Assembly: GCF_014109825.1 (NCBI RefSeq) | Contig: NZ_CP059576.1 | Span: forward strand, 3,517,501 to 3,581,500 | Origin: Legionella sp. PC997 | Lineage (GTDB): Bacteria; Pseudomonadota; Gammaproteobacteria; Legionellales; Legionellaceae | Direction: 5' to 3' | Length of the DNA: 64,000 nt | In this document: positions 33,540-44,400 of the stretch, piece after piece | How positions within the stretch are numbered: position 1 is the stretch's first letter | How the letters are laid out: every line of letters begins with the position of its first letter | Position numbers and translations under genes: made by a program | The notes under the pieces: generated by a model | The model's input: only the letters and a program-made list of their open reading frames with translations | Told to the model about the DNA's origin: nothing | Database searches by the model: none

Positions 33540-35558
33540 TTAACCTTGAATTCCATTGTGACGTAATAGCGCATCAACCGTTGCTGGGCGGCCTCGGAAC
33601 TCTTTATAGGCCTCGGCCGCTTTCTTCGAGCTGCCGACTTCCAAAATATGATGCAAGAAATCGCGTCCGGTTTTAGGATTTAAAACTCCTTCCTCTTCAA
33701 ATCGAGAAAAAGCATCGCTGGACAACACTTCTGCCCAACTGTAACTGTAGTACCCTGCTGCATATCCACCGGCAAATATATGACTAAAACTGTGTGGAAA
33801 ACGGTTATATGGGACAACCGGGATCACGCTGGTTTTAGAACGAACATCAGCCAAAATATTCTCAACCAAGGAATCTTGGCTTGGCATAAACTCTTGATGA
33901 ATACGGAAATCAAATATAGAAAACTCCATCTGCCGTAACATCGCCATCGCCGATTGGAAATTTTTAGCAGCGATCAAACGCTCAAAAAGCGATTCGGGAA
34001 TCGGTTCACCGCTGTCCACATGTGCCGTTAAAACATCCAAACCACTTTTTTCCCAACACCAATTTTCAAAAAATTGACTGGGTAATTCTACGGCGTCCCA
34101 CTCTACCCCATTGATGCCAGAAGCACCTAGATAATCGACTTGAGTTAAAATGTGATGCAGACAATGACCAAATTCATGGAATAAAGTGACTACTTCCTCA
34201 TGCGATAGCATCGCGGGTTTATTGGCGGATGCTTTGGCAAAATTACAGGTCAAAGTTGCTATCGGCAACTGTACCTTACCATCCTCCAATCTTCTGCGAC
34301 TTTGCAATGAGTCCATCCACGCACCGCTGTGTTTGTTGGGTCTAGCAAATAAATCAGTATATACGTAGCCTCGAACCGTTCCATGTTCGTCGACCACACA
34401 ATAACATTGGACGTCTTTATGCCAAATATCCACACCCTTTACTTCTTCAATTGACATGCCATACAGCTTTTTAACTAAATCGAATAACCCTTGCATGACC
34501 TTAGGTTGTGGGAAATAAGGACGTAGATCTTCTTGTGACAAAGTAAACAAAGCTTGTCTTCGTTTTTCAGACAAATAACCCACGTCCCACGGTTTGACCG
34601 GATTTAGCTTAAATTGTTCTTTGGCAAATTGCTCCAGCTGCTTGAATTCCGTGGTAGCTTGGTCATGGATGCGTTTGACCAAGTCATTCATAAATTCTCT
34701 AACTTGATTGGTAGACTCAGCCATTTTGGTCGCAATGGACAATTCTGCATAATTGTTAAAACCTAAAAGCTCGGCTTTTTCGTGACGCAATGCTAAAATT
34801 TCATTGATTAAAGGTGTATTGTCATAGGTATGCGCATTGGGTCCTTGGTCTGAAGCTCGCGTAATAAAAGCTTGATACATCTCTTCACGTAATGCCCGAT
34901 CTTCGGCATAGGTCATTACCGCTTGGTAACATGGATATTCCAGAGTGAGTACATGTCCATCAAGGCCTTTTTCGGCCGCGAGTTCTTTCGCTGTATTTAA
35001 AGCGTGTTCCGGTAATCCGGCCAAACGCGCTGAATCTTTAATGTGCAACGTAAATGCTTGCGTGGCGTCCAAAATATTATGTTCAAATTGATTGGTTAAT
35101 TCATCTAGACGCGTCTGAATTGCTTCAAATCGTTTTTTACGCTCTTTATTGAGTGCGACTCCAGATAATTCAAAATCACGTAAACTATCGGCAATCAACT
35201 TTTGTTGCACTGGATTCAACGCGTGCTTATCAATGGATTTAATGGCCTCATACAGTTCATGGTTATGGCCCATTGCCGATTCATAGGCTGAAAGAAGCGG
35301 TAAGCAGGCATCATAGCATTTACGTAATTCTGGAGAATCCATGACACCATGCAAATGCGACATCGGCGACCAGAATCGCTCCAGCTCATCTGCCATATCC
35401 TCCAAGGGATACATTAAATTATCCCAAGTATAATGGGGGCTTTCTTTGAGCAAATTTGAAACCTCTTCCAAATGCTTTTTTAAAAGGGCATCCAGATGAG
35501 AATGAAAATGATTTACATCAATACGACTAAATTGGGGTAACCCTACTGGTGCAGACAT
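33540..35558 (-). CDS. prlC: Oligopeptidase A, M3 metallopeptidase
   Basis: At 672 residues this matches M3-family oligopeptidase A. The zinc signature HEFGH is at residues 461-465, followed by EWDAVELPSQFFENW with the third ligand glutamate region. C-terminal motifs include HSFSHIFAGGYAAGYYSYSWAEVL, typical of the family. The enzyme degrades short cytoplasmic peptides and signal-peptide fragments. It is transcribed alone toward ssrA, with a hairpin repeat after its stop. Nothing unusual is seen. Confidence 0.95.
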   Translation of the reverse strand: MSAPVGLPQFSRIDVNHFHSHLDALLKKHLEEVSNLLKESPHYTWDNLMYPLEDMADELERFWSPMSHLHGVMDSPELRKCYDACLPLLSAYESAMGHNHELYEAIKSIDKHALNPVQQKLIADSLRDFELSGVALNKERKKRFEAIQTRLDELTNQFEHNILDATQAFTLHIKDSARLAGLPEHALNTAKELAAEKGLDGHVLTLEYPCYQAVMTYAEDRALREEMYQAFITRASDQGPNAHTYDNTPLINEILALRHEKAELLGFNNYAELSIATKMAESTNQVREFMNDLVKRIHDQATTEFKQLEQFAKEQFKLNPVKPWDVGYLSEKRRQALFTLSQEDLRPYFPQPKVMQGLFDLVKKLYGMSIEEVKGVDIWHKDVQCYCVVDEHGTVRGYVYTDLFARPNKHSGAWMDSLQSRRRLEDGKVQLPIATLTCNFAKASANKPAMLSHEEVVTLFHEFGHCLHHILTQVDYLGASGINGVEWDAVELPSQFFENWCWEKSGLDVLTAHVDSGEPIPESLFERLIAAKNFQSAMAMLRQMEFSIFDFRIHQEFMPSQDSLVENILADVRSKTSVIPVVPYNRFPHSFSHIFAGGYAAGYYSYSWAEVLSSDAFSRFEEEGVLNPKTGRDFLHHILEVGSSKKAAEAYKEFRGRPATVDALLRHNGIQG

Positions 35559-35760
35559 GCTTTACCTTTGAAAATTGATACAAGAAGTAAAGCATAACAT
35601 TCAATTAATAAAGGCTCTATACTTCGATGAATCATTCATGGAGTAATCCTGGGCGCTTATTAGGTAAGTTTTAGACTTGAGTGTTCAGCAGCTTATCATT
35701 TGGCAGCATTAAGGATTTCGCCGTAATCCGAAGGAAGAGTTTAATAATAGCTGCATTAAT

Positions 35761-37065
35761 TTAGATACAACACAATTGACCATCCAGTTGCAAATCATCT
35801 TCTTCATTGTGTTGTACATCGCGAACAACCTTGGGCTGTTCCTTTTGGTTAAAAAATCCCAATTTTGCCAAAGCGGTTGAACGGTCAATGGTATCTTGAG
35901 GCCGGCTCTTATTAACCTCTTCTGCTATAGCAAAATTAATAAAACAAATCGTAACCAAACACATTGCGGCAATCAGTGGAATAATTGGATTCGCGGCAAA
36001 CATAGGAAGAGCACAACACATTGCCAGAAAAATAAGAGTGGTCGTGGTTACATGGGAACCGAGTCGAAATCGTTCAAAGTCAATTTGGTTATCTATGGCC
36101 TTAATATGCTCCTTAATTTGTCTTTGGTCTTTCTCATCCCTTGTAGTACTTAACATGGTCACATAGTGCGATCGCAGCTCGCTTAAACGATTCAGTTCGA
36201 TATATGCTCTTGTCATTGCCATGATGACATCAAATGCAAAAACAGCAAGCGATACATAAATTCCAAATGGAGCCAAAGCACCAGTCAAAATAAAACAATT
36301 AATGAACCCGGAACTAACCCAGGCAATGTCATTTCCTAACTCGAACCAGCGACGTTTTAATTGAGTACTCAGACGTACATACCAACCTAAAGAGTACTCT
36401 TTATCATCCATCCACCATCCCGGCACCGTATGTTTTATTAGCACAATTAGATTCACTAACAAACGGGGTAACCAAAAAAACCACGATAAATGCGCCAAAA
36501 TAGGATCGGTTACTGTATCCATAATTTTGACAAAATTTCGATAGGACTCGGAGCTCGTCTTCAGAAGAGCCAGGAGATCCAATGCCCTTTTGGAACGGAT
36601 TAATAACAAACGGTATAAATTGATCTCGATGGTGGTATTGCGAACTTGTTGGGTAAACGAAGGAGTTTCTTCTACTTTTTTCGATTTTTGTGTAGGAGCG
36701 CCTATTAATTCTAACAATTCACGATATAAATTCTGTTGCTGACGTAAGCGCGTGACTTCTCTGGGGATGATCAAATAGTTTTTATAGATCTCTTCCAAAA
36801 GCTCAGCCATTATTAATGCAGCAAACAGCTGTTCTTTGAGCTCTTCTTGGGCGATTGCCTGTTTCGACAGGAATTTAGCTCTTAATTGTTGTCCTAAAAG
36901 GCTATATTCAAGATTCAACACCAGATGAAGAGGGACTATCTTACGATAAAAACCCGGACCTAGCTTTTGAATATGCTCTGATGCCCAGTTCTTAGGAATT
37001 TGCCCAGCCTGAGGAAGACATAATTCAGGAAAGCTTTCTTGTAAATGTCGAATTAGTGGGGTCAT
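35761..37065 (-). CDS. Chromosomal membrane protein related to the ICE protein at 21590
   Basis: The 434-residue protein has a helical N-terminal half (residues 1-160) and at least three to four hydrophobic spans (HLSWFFWLPRLLVNLIVLI, FINCFILTGALAPFGIYVSLAVFAFDVIMAM, TTLIFLAMCCALPMF, PLIAAMCLVTICFINFAI). I do not recognise a named family; such proteins are typical of Legionella-specific genes. Residues from about 240 onward align by eye with the ICE-encoded 347-residue protein (WFEL, IELNRLSEL, NPIIPLIAAM, LGFF). It stands alone, divergent from tkt. A Dot/Icm substrate or a membrane partner are both possible. Confidence 0.7.
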   Translation of the reverse strand: MTPLIRHLQESFPELCLPQAGQIPKNWASEHIQKLGPGFYRKIVPLHLVLNLEYSLLGQQLRAKFLSKQAIAQEELKEQLFAALIMAELLEEIYKNYLIIPREVTRLRQQQNLYRELLELIGAPTQKSKKVEETPSFTQQVRNTTIEINLYRLLLIRSKRALDLLALLKTSSESYRNFVKIMDTVTDPILAHLSWFFWLPRLLVNLIVLIKHTVPGWWMDDKEYSLGWYVRLSTQLKRRWFELGNDIAWVSSGFINCFILTGALAPFGIYVSLAVFAFDVIMAMTRAYIELNRLSELRSHYVTMLSTTRDEKDQRQIKEHIKAIDNQIDFERFRLGSHVTTTTLIFLAMCCALPMFAANPIIPLIAAMCLVTICFINFAIAEEVNKSRPQDTIDRSTALAKLGFFNQKEQPKVVRDVQHNEEDDLQLDGQLCCI

Positions 37066-37477
37066 GATGTCCTAAAATGAATTTGGAATTTCGGGATATC
37101 AAATAAACAATTCTATATTTATCATTTGTTTATTGTCTATAAATAACTTTAAAAGTAAAAAAATAGGTCTGATTATATATAAAATTACACAAAAAGAAAA
37201 TTTATGAACTATTTTAACTATTTATTGTTGCTATGCATGAGTATTTACCAATTAAAAATATACATGCTCTTTTGGTGCTAAGGAAGTCTTTTTATTAGAG
37301 TTATTCGATCTATACTATAAGTAGGTATTTTGTGGTTTTAGGAATGCTCATAAAACGAAAAAATAGGCCAAAATTAGCTCTTTTTGCAAAAAAATGATCA
37401 AAAATGCGCTTATTTTCTTGCTGATTCCTGTCTTCTGAGCGACAATATCACACCCAGTTAAGTGCACAAGAGAATCC
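37066..37477. other. AT-rich divergent intergenic region
   Basis: This 412-base gap separates the divergent membrane protein gene and tkt. It is strongly AT-rich and should hold both promoters. I see only weak -10-like elements (for example TACTAT near 37312) and no clear operator or gene. Confidence 0.5.
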
Positions 37478-39475
37478 ATGAATCTTTCCAAAGAATTAGC
37501 TAATGCCATTCGCATTTTAAGTGTAGACGCGGTAGAACAAGCCCAATCAGGACATCCCGGAATGCCTCTAGGGATGGCGGATATTGCCACCGTGTTATGG
37601 AACAAATTTTTAAAACACAACCCGCAAAACCCGCTTTGGTTTAACCGCGATCGCTTTGTATTATCTAATGGGCATGGTTCCATGTTACTGTATTCCTTAC
37701 TTCATCTGTCTGGATATAATCTCTCCATAGATGATTTGAAAGATTTTCGCCAATTAAACTCGAAAACTCCGGGACACCCAGAGCTTGGTCATACCCCTGG
37801 AGTGGAAACAACTACCGGTCCTTTAGGGCAAGGTCTAGCTAACGCAGTGGGAATGGCATTAGCAGAGCGCGTTTTGGCGACCCACTTCAATCGCGATGAT
37901 TTTGATCTTGTGGATCACTATACGTATGCTTTTACAGGTGATGGCTGCCTCATGGAGGGTATTTCCCATGAAGCATGTTCGCTCGCCGGAACTTTAGGTT
38001 TAGGGAAACTTATTGTCTTCTACGATGACAATGGGATTTCGATTGATGGTAAAGTGGACTCCTGGTTTACTGATGATACCGCACAACGTTTCAAAGCCTA
38101 TCATTGGCAAGTCATCGAAGCAGTCGATGGCCATGATATGGATGCGATTGAGCAAGCCATTCTTAAAGCTCAAGCCAATACCACCCAACCCACCCTGATT
38201 ATATGCAAAACTATAATCGGGCTTGGTTCTTCCGTCGCAGGCAGTGAAAAAGCTCATGGTGCCGCCTTGGGGGCAAAAGACATTGCCAATGTGCGCGAAT
38301 TTTTTAAATGGAAACATGATCCTTTTGTGATCCCTGATGCCATTTATCAGCAATGGAGTCATAAAGAGCAAGGCGAAAAAGAAGAACAGCAATGGCTCTC
38401 TCTTTTAAACGACTACCAACAACACTATCCTCAAGAACATTATGAATTTTTACGCCGCATTAATGGCGATCTCCCAGATGATTGGGAAAGTAAAAGTAAT
38501 GCTTTTTTTGAGCAATGCCTTAATAATGACAAAGCGATCGCGACTCGTAAATCGTCTCAACAATGTATCGAATATTTCGCTCGTATGTTGCCGGAAATGC
38601 TCGGGGGTTCGGCTGATTTAACGGGCTCCAATAATACGGATTGGTCAGGCAGCAAAGCCATCACTGGCGAAGATTACTCGGGTAATTACCTGTACTATGG
38701 GGTACGGGAATTTGGTATGGCTGCAATCATGAATGGCCTGGCCGTCCATGGAGGATTTATTCCTTACGGGGGTACTTTCCTGGTGTTCGCAGATTATGCA
38801 CGTAATGCCATCCGTTTAAGTGCATTAATGAAACAACGCGTCATTTATGTCTTTACCCACGACTCTATTGGTTTAGGCGAAGACGGTCCAACCCACCAAC
38901 CCGTAGAACATGCGTCCATGTTGCGGATGACTCCAGGCATGAGTGTATGGCGTCCTGCAGATTTAATGGAAACAGCCGTTGCATGGAAGCTCGCTTTGGA
39001 GCATCATAATGGGCCAACATCCTTACTGCTTTCAAGACAAAATTTACCTGCATTGCCCCATGGAGCAACCGCAGCAGAATTAATAACTAAGGGAGGTTAT
39101 ATCATAATGGATTGTGATGGCACACCGGATGCCATCTTGATTGCAACAGGCTCGGAAGTGCAGTTGGCACTCGCGGCCGCAGAGCAAGGGAAAACACGTG
39201 GACTTAAGGTGCGTGTGGTTTCTATGCCTTGTGCAGAGCGATTCCTGGAGCAAGACCAGAATTATAAAAATCAGGTATTGCCCCAAAACGTCCATACACG
39301 TATTGCAATTGAAGCCGCAAGTTCGGCTTATTGGTACCAATTCGTTGGCTTGCAAGGTGCCGTAATTGGCCTGGATCGTTTCGGTGTATCAGCTCCAGCA
39401 AATCAGGCATATCAATACCTGGATATTACTGTAGAGCGAATAATTAAAACTTTGGAAGACTTAGTATCACATTAA
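37478..39475 (+). CDS. tkt: Transketolase
   Basis: At 665 residues this has the standard transketolase length. The thiamine diphosphate motif is [32 protein letters not shown] (about residues 155-186). Substrate and cofactor residues include [29 protein letters not shown] and [16 protein letters not shown]. It transfers two-carbon units in the pentose phosphate pathway, producing glyceraldehyde-3-phosphate for the next genes. The start is the ATG at 37478. It heads the tkt-gap-pgk-pyk gene cluster but is separated from gap by a 289-base gap with repeats. Confidence 0.97.
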   Translation: MNLSKELANAIRILSVDAVEQAQSGHPGMPLGMADIATVLWNKFLKHNPQNPLWFNRDRFVLSNGHGSMLLYSLLHLSGYNLSIDDLKDFRQLNSKTPGHPELGHTPGVETTTGPLGQGLANAVGMALAERVLATHFNRDDFDLVDHYTYAFTGDGCLMEGISHEACSLAGTLGLGKLIVFYDDNGISIDGKVDSWFTDDTAQRFKAYHWQVIEAVDGHDMDAIEQAILKAQANTTQPTLIICKTIIGLGSSVAGSEKAHGAALGAKDIANVREFFKWKHDPFVIPDAIYQQWSHKEQGEKEEQQWLSLLNDYQQHYPQEHYEFLRRINGDLPDDWESKSNAFFEQCLNNDKAIATRKSSQQCIEYFARMLPEMLGGSADLTGSNNTDWSGSKAITGEDYSGNYLYYGVREFGMAAIMNGLAVHGGFIPYGGTFLVFADYARNAIRLSALMKQRVIYVFTHDSIGLGEDGPTHQPVEHASMLRMTPGMSVWRPADLMETAVAWKLALEHHNGPTSLLLSRQNLPALPHGATAAELITKGGYIIMDCDGTPDAILIATGSEVQLALAAAEQGKTRGLKVRVVSMPCAERFLEQDQNYKNQVLPQNVHTRIAIEAASSAYWYQFVGLQGAVIGLDRFGVSAPANQAYQYLDITVERIIKTLEDLVSH

Positions 39476-39492
39476 AACATTATTATAAATTT

Positions 39493-39570
39493 GTAGCCTG
39501 GGTGGAGCAAAGCATCACCCTGGGAAACCATCAAATATCTCGGGTCATGGCATTGTCTTACCCAGGCTAC
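39493..39570. repeat. 78-base element with 11-base perfect terminal inverted repeats
   Basis: GTAGCCTGGGT (39493-39503) and ACCCAGGCTAC (39560-39570) are exact inverted copies. The interior has a second partial copy of the same core. It is the longest member of the CCTGGGT/ACCCAGG family and lies between tkt and gap. Confidence 0.75.
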
Positions 39571-39600
39571 GATTTACTGCTATTAAGTTAAAGAACAACC

Positions 39601-39685
39601 GTTCCCGCGAAAGTAGGAACCCATTTCTGGCGAGGCACCGTGCTACTTTAAGAATAGATTCCCGTCTTCGTGGGAATGACAACAT
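39601..39685. repeat. TTCCCG-type intergenic repeat, copy 1
   Basis: A cluster of short inverted repeats (GTTCC/GGAAC, then ATTCCC/GGGAAT at 39658-39663 and 39672-39677) contains the word TTTAAGAATAGATTCCCG. A closely similar word, TTTAGGATTAGATTCCCG, occurs in the repeat at 60114-60210. Confidence 0.65.
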
Positions 39686-39764
39686 CCTTAACCTAGCAAT
39701 GTAGCAACGATTAGAAGCTTAACTTGAGATAGTAACTCATTACTAAAAATTGGAGAGAAGTAAT

Positions 39765-40757
39765 ATGACAATACGTGTCGCTATTAATGGCTATGGCCGC
39801 ATTGGCCGTTGTATCTTAAGAGCAATTTTTGAATCCAAAAAACAAAATGAATTTGAAATCGTTGCAATCAATGATTTATCTGCAATTGACACTACAGCCC
39901 ATCTGACCCGTTATGACACAACACATGGCCGATTCGCATCTGATGTCAGCGTGGAAGGCGACATGTTAGTAGTGGATGGCCATGCAATCAAAATCATCGC
40001 AGAACGGAACCCTCTAAATCTGCCTTGGAAAGAGTTAAACATCGATTTAGTTTTAGAGTGTACTGGCTTCTTTACTGAACGCGAAAAAGCAATGCAGCAT
40101 ATTACTGCGGGTGCTAAAAAAGTATTGATTTCCGCTCCAGGAAAAAATGTGGATGCAACCATCGTTTATGGTGTGAACCACCAAACGCTCAAAGCGTCTG
40201 ATCTCATCGTTTCTAATGCATCTTGCACCACCAATTGCTTAGCACCCGTTGTGAAACCTTTAAACGATGCCTTAGGTATTGAATATGGTTTATTAAATAC
40301 AGTGCATGCTTATACTAATGATCAAATGCTTTTGGATGGAAGTCATGAAGATTTACGTCGTGCTCGTGCAGCAGCGCACTCTATTATTCCAACGAAAACC
40401 GGCGCAGCCGCAGCGGTAGGGTTAGTTTTACCTGAGTTAGCAGGAAAACTCGATGGTTTTGCGATGCGTGTTCCGGTCCTTAACGTTTCTGTTATCGATT
40501 TGACCTTTACAGCAAAGCGTGAGACTACCGTAAAAGAAGTGAATGACATCGTACGTCAAGCCAAAAGTCGTATCTTACAAATCAATGATGATCCTTTAGT
40601 ATCCTGTGATTTTAATCATAATCCTGCATCATCTATTTTTGATACTACTCAAACCAAAGTATTTGGAAACCTAGTGAAAATCGTAGCCTGGTATGATAAT
40701 GAATGGGGCTTTTCTAATCGTATGCTTGATACAGCACATCAAATGATGAGTTGCTAA
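39765..40757 (+). CDS. gap: Type I glyceraldehyde-3-phosphate dehydrogenase
   Basis: From the ATG at 39765 (GGAGAG upstream) the product is 330 residues. The NAD-binding start is [14 protein letters not shown], and the catalytic motif SNASCTTN has its cysteine at 154. The [24 protein letters not shown] segment is closer to the Gap2/GapB/Epd type than to E. coli GapA. It catalyses the oxidation of glyceraldehyde-3-phosphate to 1,3-bisphosphoglycerate, or the reverse in gluconeogenesis. The gene is 20 bases upstream of pgk, which takes the next step, and is probably co-transcribed with it. Confidence 0.95.
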   Translation: MTIRVAINGYGRIGRCILRAIFESKKQNEFEIVAINDLSAIDTTAHLTRYDTTHGRFASDVSVEGDMLVVDGHAIKIIAERNPLNLPWKELNIDLVLECTGFFTEREKAMQHITAGAKKVLISAPGKNVDATIVYGVNHQTLKASDLIVSNASCTTNCLAPVVKPLNDALGIEYGLLNTVHAYTNDQMLLDGSHEDLRRARAAAHSIIPTKTGAAAAVGLVLPELAGKLDGFAMRVPVLNVSVIDLTFTAKRETTVKEVNDIVRQAKSRILQINDDPLVSCDFNHNPASSIFDTTQTKVFGNLVKIVAWYDNEWGFSNRMLDTAHQMMSC

Positions 40758-40777
40758 ACCCCAGTTTGGAGATATTG

Positions 40778-41968
40778 ATGAGTCTGATACAAATGAGCGA
40801 TATAGACCTGTCTGGGAAACGGGTACTAATTCGTGAAGATCTAAATGTTCCAATCAAAGAGGGAATTATTACCAGCGATCAACGCTTGCAAGCGGCATTA
40901 CCCACTTTAAAAGCAGCCTTAGATGCTGGTGCGGCAGTGATGGTTTTATCTCATTTAGGCCGTCCTGAAGAAGGAAAGATTGAACGACGCTTTTCGATGA
41001 AACCTATTGCAGAATACTTGCAAAAACATTTGAACTATCCTGTTTATTTCGTAAGTGATTACCTCAATGGTGTGGTTGCTAAACCAGGAGAGTTAGTCGT
41101 TTGCGAAAACGTACGTTTCAATGTGGGTGAGAAGAATAATGATGAGCAGCTTGCCAAAAAACTTGCAAGCCTTTGTGATGTCTTTGTTATGGATGCCTTT
41201 GGTACAGCGCATCGAGCCCAAGCTTCTACCTATGGTGTCGCTCAATATGCACCAGTTGCCGTTGCAGGTCCCTTATTAGTTCGTGAACTCAACGCCATAG
41301 AGAAAGCACTCGCAGCGCCCCAGAAACCGATTGTTGCCATTGTTGGTGGTGCCAAAGTCTCTACCAAACTCAGTTTATTACGTCAATTAGTCACTTTGGT
41401 TGATTACTTAATCCCTGGAGGGGGTATTGCAAATACATTCCTTAAAGCCCGGGGTTTTGAAATTGGGGTTTCACTTTACGAAGAAGCTTTACTGGATGAG
41501 GCACGAGAAATTCTCCAAATTGCTGAAGAAAAAGGATGTCGCATACCTTTACCCACTGATGTAGTAGTCGGTAAATCGTTTAGTGAACAATGTCCCGCAT
41601 ATAATAAGTCGTTACAGAATGTTGCCACTGATGACATGATCCTTGATATTGGTCCCATGACAGTTAGTGAGTATGTCGACATTATTAATGAGGCTAAAAC
41701 CATCATTTGGAATGGCCCGGTTGGAGTTTTTGAATTTGCACAATTTGCTTATGGAACCCGGGCGTTGGCGATTGCAATTGCCGAAAGTGATGCCTTTTCC
41801 ATCGCAGGTGGTGGGGACACGCTTGCTGCGATCGATCTCTATGACCTAAATCAGCAAATTTCTTATGTTTCCACGGGAGGTGGGGCATTTCTTGAGTGTT
41901 TAGAAGGAAAAACCTTGCCAGCTGTTGCCATTTTGCAGGAGCGTGCAAAAGATGTTAAGACAAACTAA
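40778..41968 (+). CDS. pgk: Phosphoglycerate kinase
   Basis: The start at 40778 follows GGAGATATTG; the frame extends to 40751 but includes non-conserved residues overlapping gap. The 396-residue product shows the N-terminal signature [23 protein letters not shown], the hinge region and the nucleotide-binding GGGDTLAA near the C-terminus. It converts 1,3-bisphosphoglycerate and ADP into 3-phosphoglycerate and ATP. It overlaps pyk by 17 bases, so the two are translationally linked. Confidence 0.97.
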   Translation: MSLIQMSDIDLSGKRVLIREDLNVPIKEGIITSDQRLQAALPTLKAALDAGAAVMVLSHLGRPEEGKIERRFSMKPIAEYLQKHLNYPVYFVSDYLNGVVAKPGELVVCENVRFNVGEKNNDEQLAKKLASLCDVFVMDAFGTAHRAQASTYGVAQYAPVAVAGPLLVRELNAIEKALAAPQKPIVAIVGGAKVSTKLSLLRQLVTLVDYLIPGGGIANTFLKARGFEIGVSLYEEALLDEAREILQIAEEKGCRIPLPTDVVVGKSFSEQCPAYNKSLQNVATDDMILDIGPMTVSEYVDIINEAKTIIWNGPVGVFEFAQFAYGTRALAIAIAESDAFSIAGGGDTLAAIDLYDLNQQISYVSTGGGAFLECLEGKTLPAVAILQERAKDVKTN

Positions 41969-43373
41969 AATCGTTGCCACATTAGGGCCGGCTAGTAATA
42001 ATCCGGCGACACTTCGTGCCATGTTAACCGCAGGTGTTGACGTGGTACGCATCAACTTTTCCCATGCTGACGCCTCCGCATTACAGCTTATTGCTTTAGT
42101 TCGAGGGATTGCAGAAGAATTAAATTGTCCACTGGCAGTAATGGCTGATTTACAAGGGCCTAAAATTCGTATCGGTCGTTTTAAAGAGAAATCGATCACT
42201 TTGATTGAAGGCCAAGAGTTTACTTTGGATTGTAATGCCGCAGAATTACTAGGAGATGAACAGGAAGTTTCTGTCGCATATCCCGACCTTGCTCGTGAAC
42301 TGGCTCCAGAAGATCATTTATTACTAAATGATGGTTTAGTTGAGTTGGAAGTTATGAGTATATCTGGCTCCAAAATTCATTGCCGTGTTATTGAAGGCGG
42401 GGGCTTAAGTGATCTTAAGGGATTAAACAGAAAGGGAGGCGGGTTAGCAGCCAGAACCATGACGGATAAAGACAAGCGTGATTTACGTACAGCCATCGAA
42501 GCTGAAGTAGATTACATCAGTTTGTCTTTCGTAAAAGACGCTGAGGACATTCGCCATGCTCGTAGGCTCATGACTGAATTTGGCAAAAAAATACCCGTTA
42601 TTGCTAAAATTGAACGCACGGAAGCATTACACTATCTAACCGAAATAATTCAAGAGGCGGATGCAATCATGGTTGCGCGTGGCGATCTAGGAGTTGAGAT
42701 AGGTGCCGCTGAAGTCCCTGCAATCCAAAAGCACATCATTGGTGAAGCACGTCGATTAGATAAAGTAGTCATTACCGCAACCCAAATGATGGAATCGATG
42801 ATTAATAATCCTCAGCCTACCCGCGCAGAAGTCTCAGACGTTGCCAATGCTATATTGGATGGGACAGATGCCGTGATGTTGTCTGCGGAAACCGCCAGTG
42901 GCCAATTCCCAGTTAAGGTATTGACTATGGTCAATAAGATCTGCCTGAGTACGGAAAAGCATGCCAGTTTTTACTATCACAACAATAAAACTGAAGCCTG
43001 CCATTATCAGCGAGCGGATCAGGCTATTGCCATGGCAACCATGCATGCAGCGAATCATTTTCCCATCCAAGCAATTATTACGTTGACCGAATCAGGGGAT
43101 ACCGCTTTATGGATCTCCAGACAACAAAGTAGAGTCCCTATTATCGCGGTTTCAGCTAACAAACGAACCATAGGTCGTTTGTGCCTTGTCCATAATGTTT
43201 TTCCAGTGTTCATGAATTATTATCAATTTAATGCGGAAACATTGAATCAACAAGTGCTTGAAGAGCTGGTAAAATCAGGTCATCTTGGATCAAAAGGCTT
43301 TGTCTTATTAACACGGGGTCGAATGATCGGTACCGCAGGAGGTACAAATAGCATGGAGATTATTCGGGTCTAG
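41952..43373 (+). CDS. pyk: Pyruvate kinase
   Basis: From the ATG at 41952 the product is 473 residues and begins [15 protein letters not shown], the usual N-terminus. The active-site signature [13 protein letters not shown], the metal-binding [11 protein letters not shown] and [43 protein letters not shown] are all intact. It makes pyruvate and ATP from phosphoenolpyruvate. It is the last gene of the cluster, and a strong terminator-like hairpin follows. Confidence 0.97.
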   Translation: MLRQTKIVATLGPASNNPATLRAMLTAGVDVVRINFSHADASALQLIALVRGIAEELNCPLAVMADLQGPKIRIGRFKEKSITLIEGQEFTLDCNAAELLGDEQEVSVAYPDLARELAPEDHLLLNDGLVELEVMSISGSKIHCRVIEGGGLSDLKGLNRKGGGLAARTMTDKDKRDLRTAIEAEVDYISLSFVKDAEDIRHARRLMTEFGKKIPVIAKIERTEALHYLTEIIQEADAIMVARGDLGVEIGAAEVPAIQKHIIGEARRLDKVVITATQMMESMINNPQPTRAEVSDVANAILDGTDAVMLSAETASGQFPVKVLTMVNKICLSTEKHASFYYHNNKTEACHYQRADQAIAMATMHAANHFPIQAIITLTESGDTALWISRQQSRVPIIAVSANKRTIGRLCLVHNVFPVFMNYYQFNAETLNQQVLEELVKSGHLGSKGFVLLTRGRMIGTAGGTNSMEIIRV

Positions 43374-43386
43374 ACTTAGTTATAGG

Positions 43387-43420
43387 ATAGTAGATAGAAG
43401 AACCGTCCATCTACTATTTT
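43387..43420 (+). terminator. Rho-independent terminator after pyk
   Basis: Nine-base perfect arms ATAGTAGAT (43387-43395) and ATCTACTAT (43409-43417) are followed at once by TTT. The hairpin lies between the pyk stop and the tRNA-Gly gene, separating the two transcripts. The T-run is short. Confidence 0.7.
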
Positions 43421-43494
43421 GCGGGTGTAGTTCAATGGTAGAACCTCAGCTTCCCAAGCTGATGGCGTGGGTTCGATTCCCATCACCCGCTCCA
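43421..43494 (+). tRNA. tRNA-Gly (anticodon CCC)
   Basis: A full cloverleaf can be drawn: acceptor GCGGGTG/CACCCGC, D-arm with AATGGTAGAAC, anticodon stem TCAGC/GCTGA with loop TTCCCAA (anticodon CCC), and T-arm GTGGGTTCGATTCCCAT. An encoded CCA follows discriminator T. It reads GGG codons. Confidence 0.95.
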
Positions 43495-43539
43495 TTGCAA
43501 TAGAACAGATGTAAAATCGAAGGCTTATGCACCAATGGC

Positions 43540-44244
43540 TCACATTTTCATAATTGGAGAAGAAGGATAATCTTTATGGAAATTTTCCTCCTCTACAGCG
43601 AGCTCTTGTTCTTTACATTCCAAACATTTTCCACAACCACAACGAATCGTTCGAGAAACAACTAAAGGTGTTGTGCCCCCTACCCCCATACCCAAACCCG
43701 TGGCTATGATCCAAGGTAGAGGAGTAAAACAGGAAACTAGAATGCCTCCGATTACACCGAAAGTACAACCACAACCGACTGCAACTTTCTCTTCTGGGGT
43801 GATGCACGATTTACTTAGTGGAACGTTCCATGTTTGATTGATATCATTTTTTTTGGCTTTAACGGCAATCTTAAGCTCTTTAATCGCTTGTTCTTTTTCC
43901 TCTCGCTTTTGGCGAACAAGTTCAGCCTGCTGGACTCGTAGGTGCTCTACAAATTGAGTATGTATCTGTGAATAGGTTCCATTATATTCTTTGTTACATA
44001 TTTTAACATAGATCTGCTTTGGATATTTAAAAACCAGTTCTTTGAAGGTTGAATTAGTCCTAGCTAAATGATTTAACGACTGCACGTCAAGAAAAAACAT
44101 CACCAGATAGATTACGTCATTCGGAACTTGAGAAAAGTGTCCTTTGTTAGTTGCCTTTTGCGCTTCTCTTTTTTTAAACACAACGCCCCCATATCGATTA
44201 AAAACGGAATCGGTTGATATTAGCCAATAATATTTAACATTCAA
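43540..44244 (-). CDS. F-box-like candidate effector with a membrane hairpin
   Basis: The 234-residue protein has, at about residues 40-72, VPNDVIYLVMFFLDVQSLNH followed by LARTNSTFKELV, which fits the F-box pattern (LP.D....I...LD...L..LA.TN..F..L). A charged coiled coil (RVQQAELVRQKREEKEQAIKEL) and a glycine-rich membrane hairpin (VGCGCTFGVIGGILV...WIIATGLGMGVGG) come next, then a CGCGKCLEC cysteine cluster. The glutamate-rich tail EEENFHKDY resembles a Dot/Icm E-block. The start is uncertain: a TTG at 44244 gives this length, and no ATG lies before the F-box. Legionella uses F-box effectors to hijack host ubiquitin ligases; that role is inferred here. Confidence 0.6.
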   Translation of the reverse strand: MNVKYYWLISTDSVFNRYGGVVFKKREAQKATNKGHFSQVPNDVIYLVMFFLDVQSLNHLARTNSTFKELVFKYPKQIYVKICNKEYNGTYSQIHTQFVEHLRVQQAELVRQKREEKEQAIKELKIAVKAKKNDINQTWNVPLSKSCITPEEKVAVGCGCTFGVIGGILVSCFTPLPWIIATGLGMGVGGTTPLVVSRTIRCGCGKCLECKEQELAVEEENFHKDYPSSPIMKM

Positions 44245-44347
44245 ATAGTTATTTCATTAACTTTCATTTCTTAATATAAAATATATGAACGCTGTTTGTA
44301 TTTTGAAGGGATCATGAAGTTAATGCGGGGTTAGGTTTGCGGAAGAA

Positions 44348-44374
44348 CCTGGGTATCGCTATGCTGCACCCAGG
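44348..44374. repeat. CCTGGGT/ACCCAGG hairpin repeat, copy 3
   Basis: Arms CCTGGGT (44348-44354) and ACCCAGG (44368-44374) surround a 13-base loop with ATCGCT. It lies between rocC's stop and the F-box gene's start (both minus strand) and may act as a terminator for rocC. Confidence 0.7.
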
Positions 44375-44400
44375 CGACATAATTCGAAGTAAAAAGTGAA

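Noticed and set aside
39911..40162. Minus-strand frames inside gap, pgk and pyk
   Set aside because: All are shadows of highly conserved glycolytic genes and lack start signals or recognisable domains.
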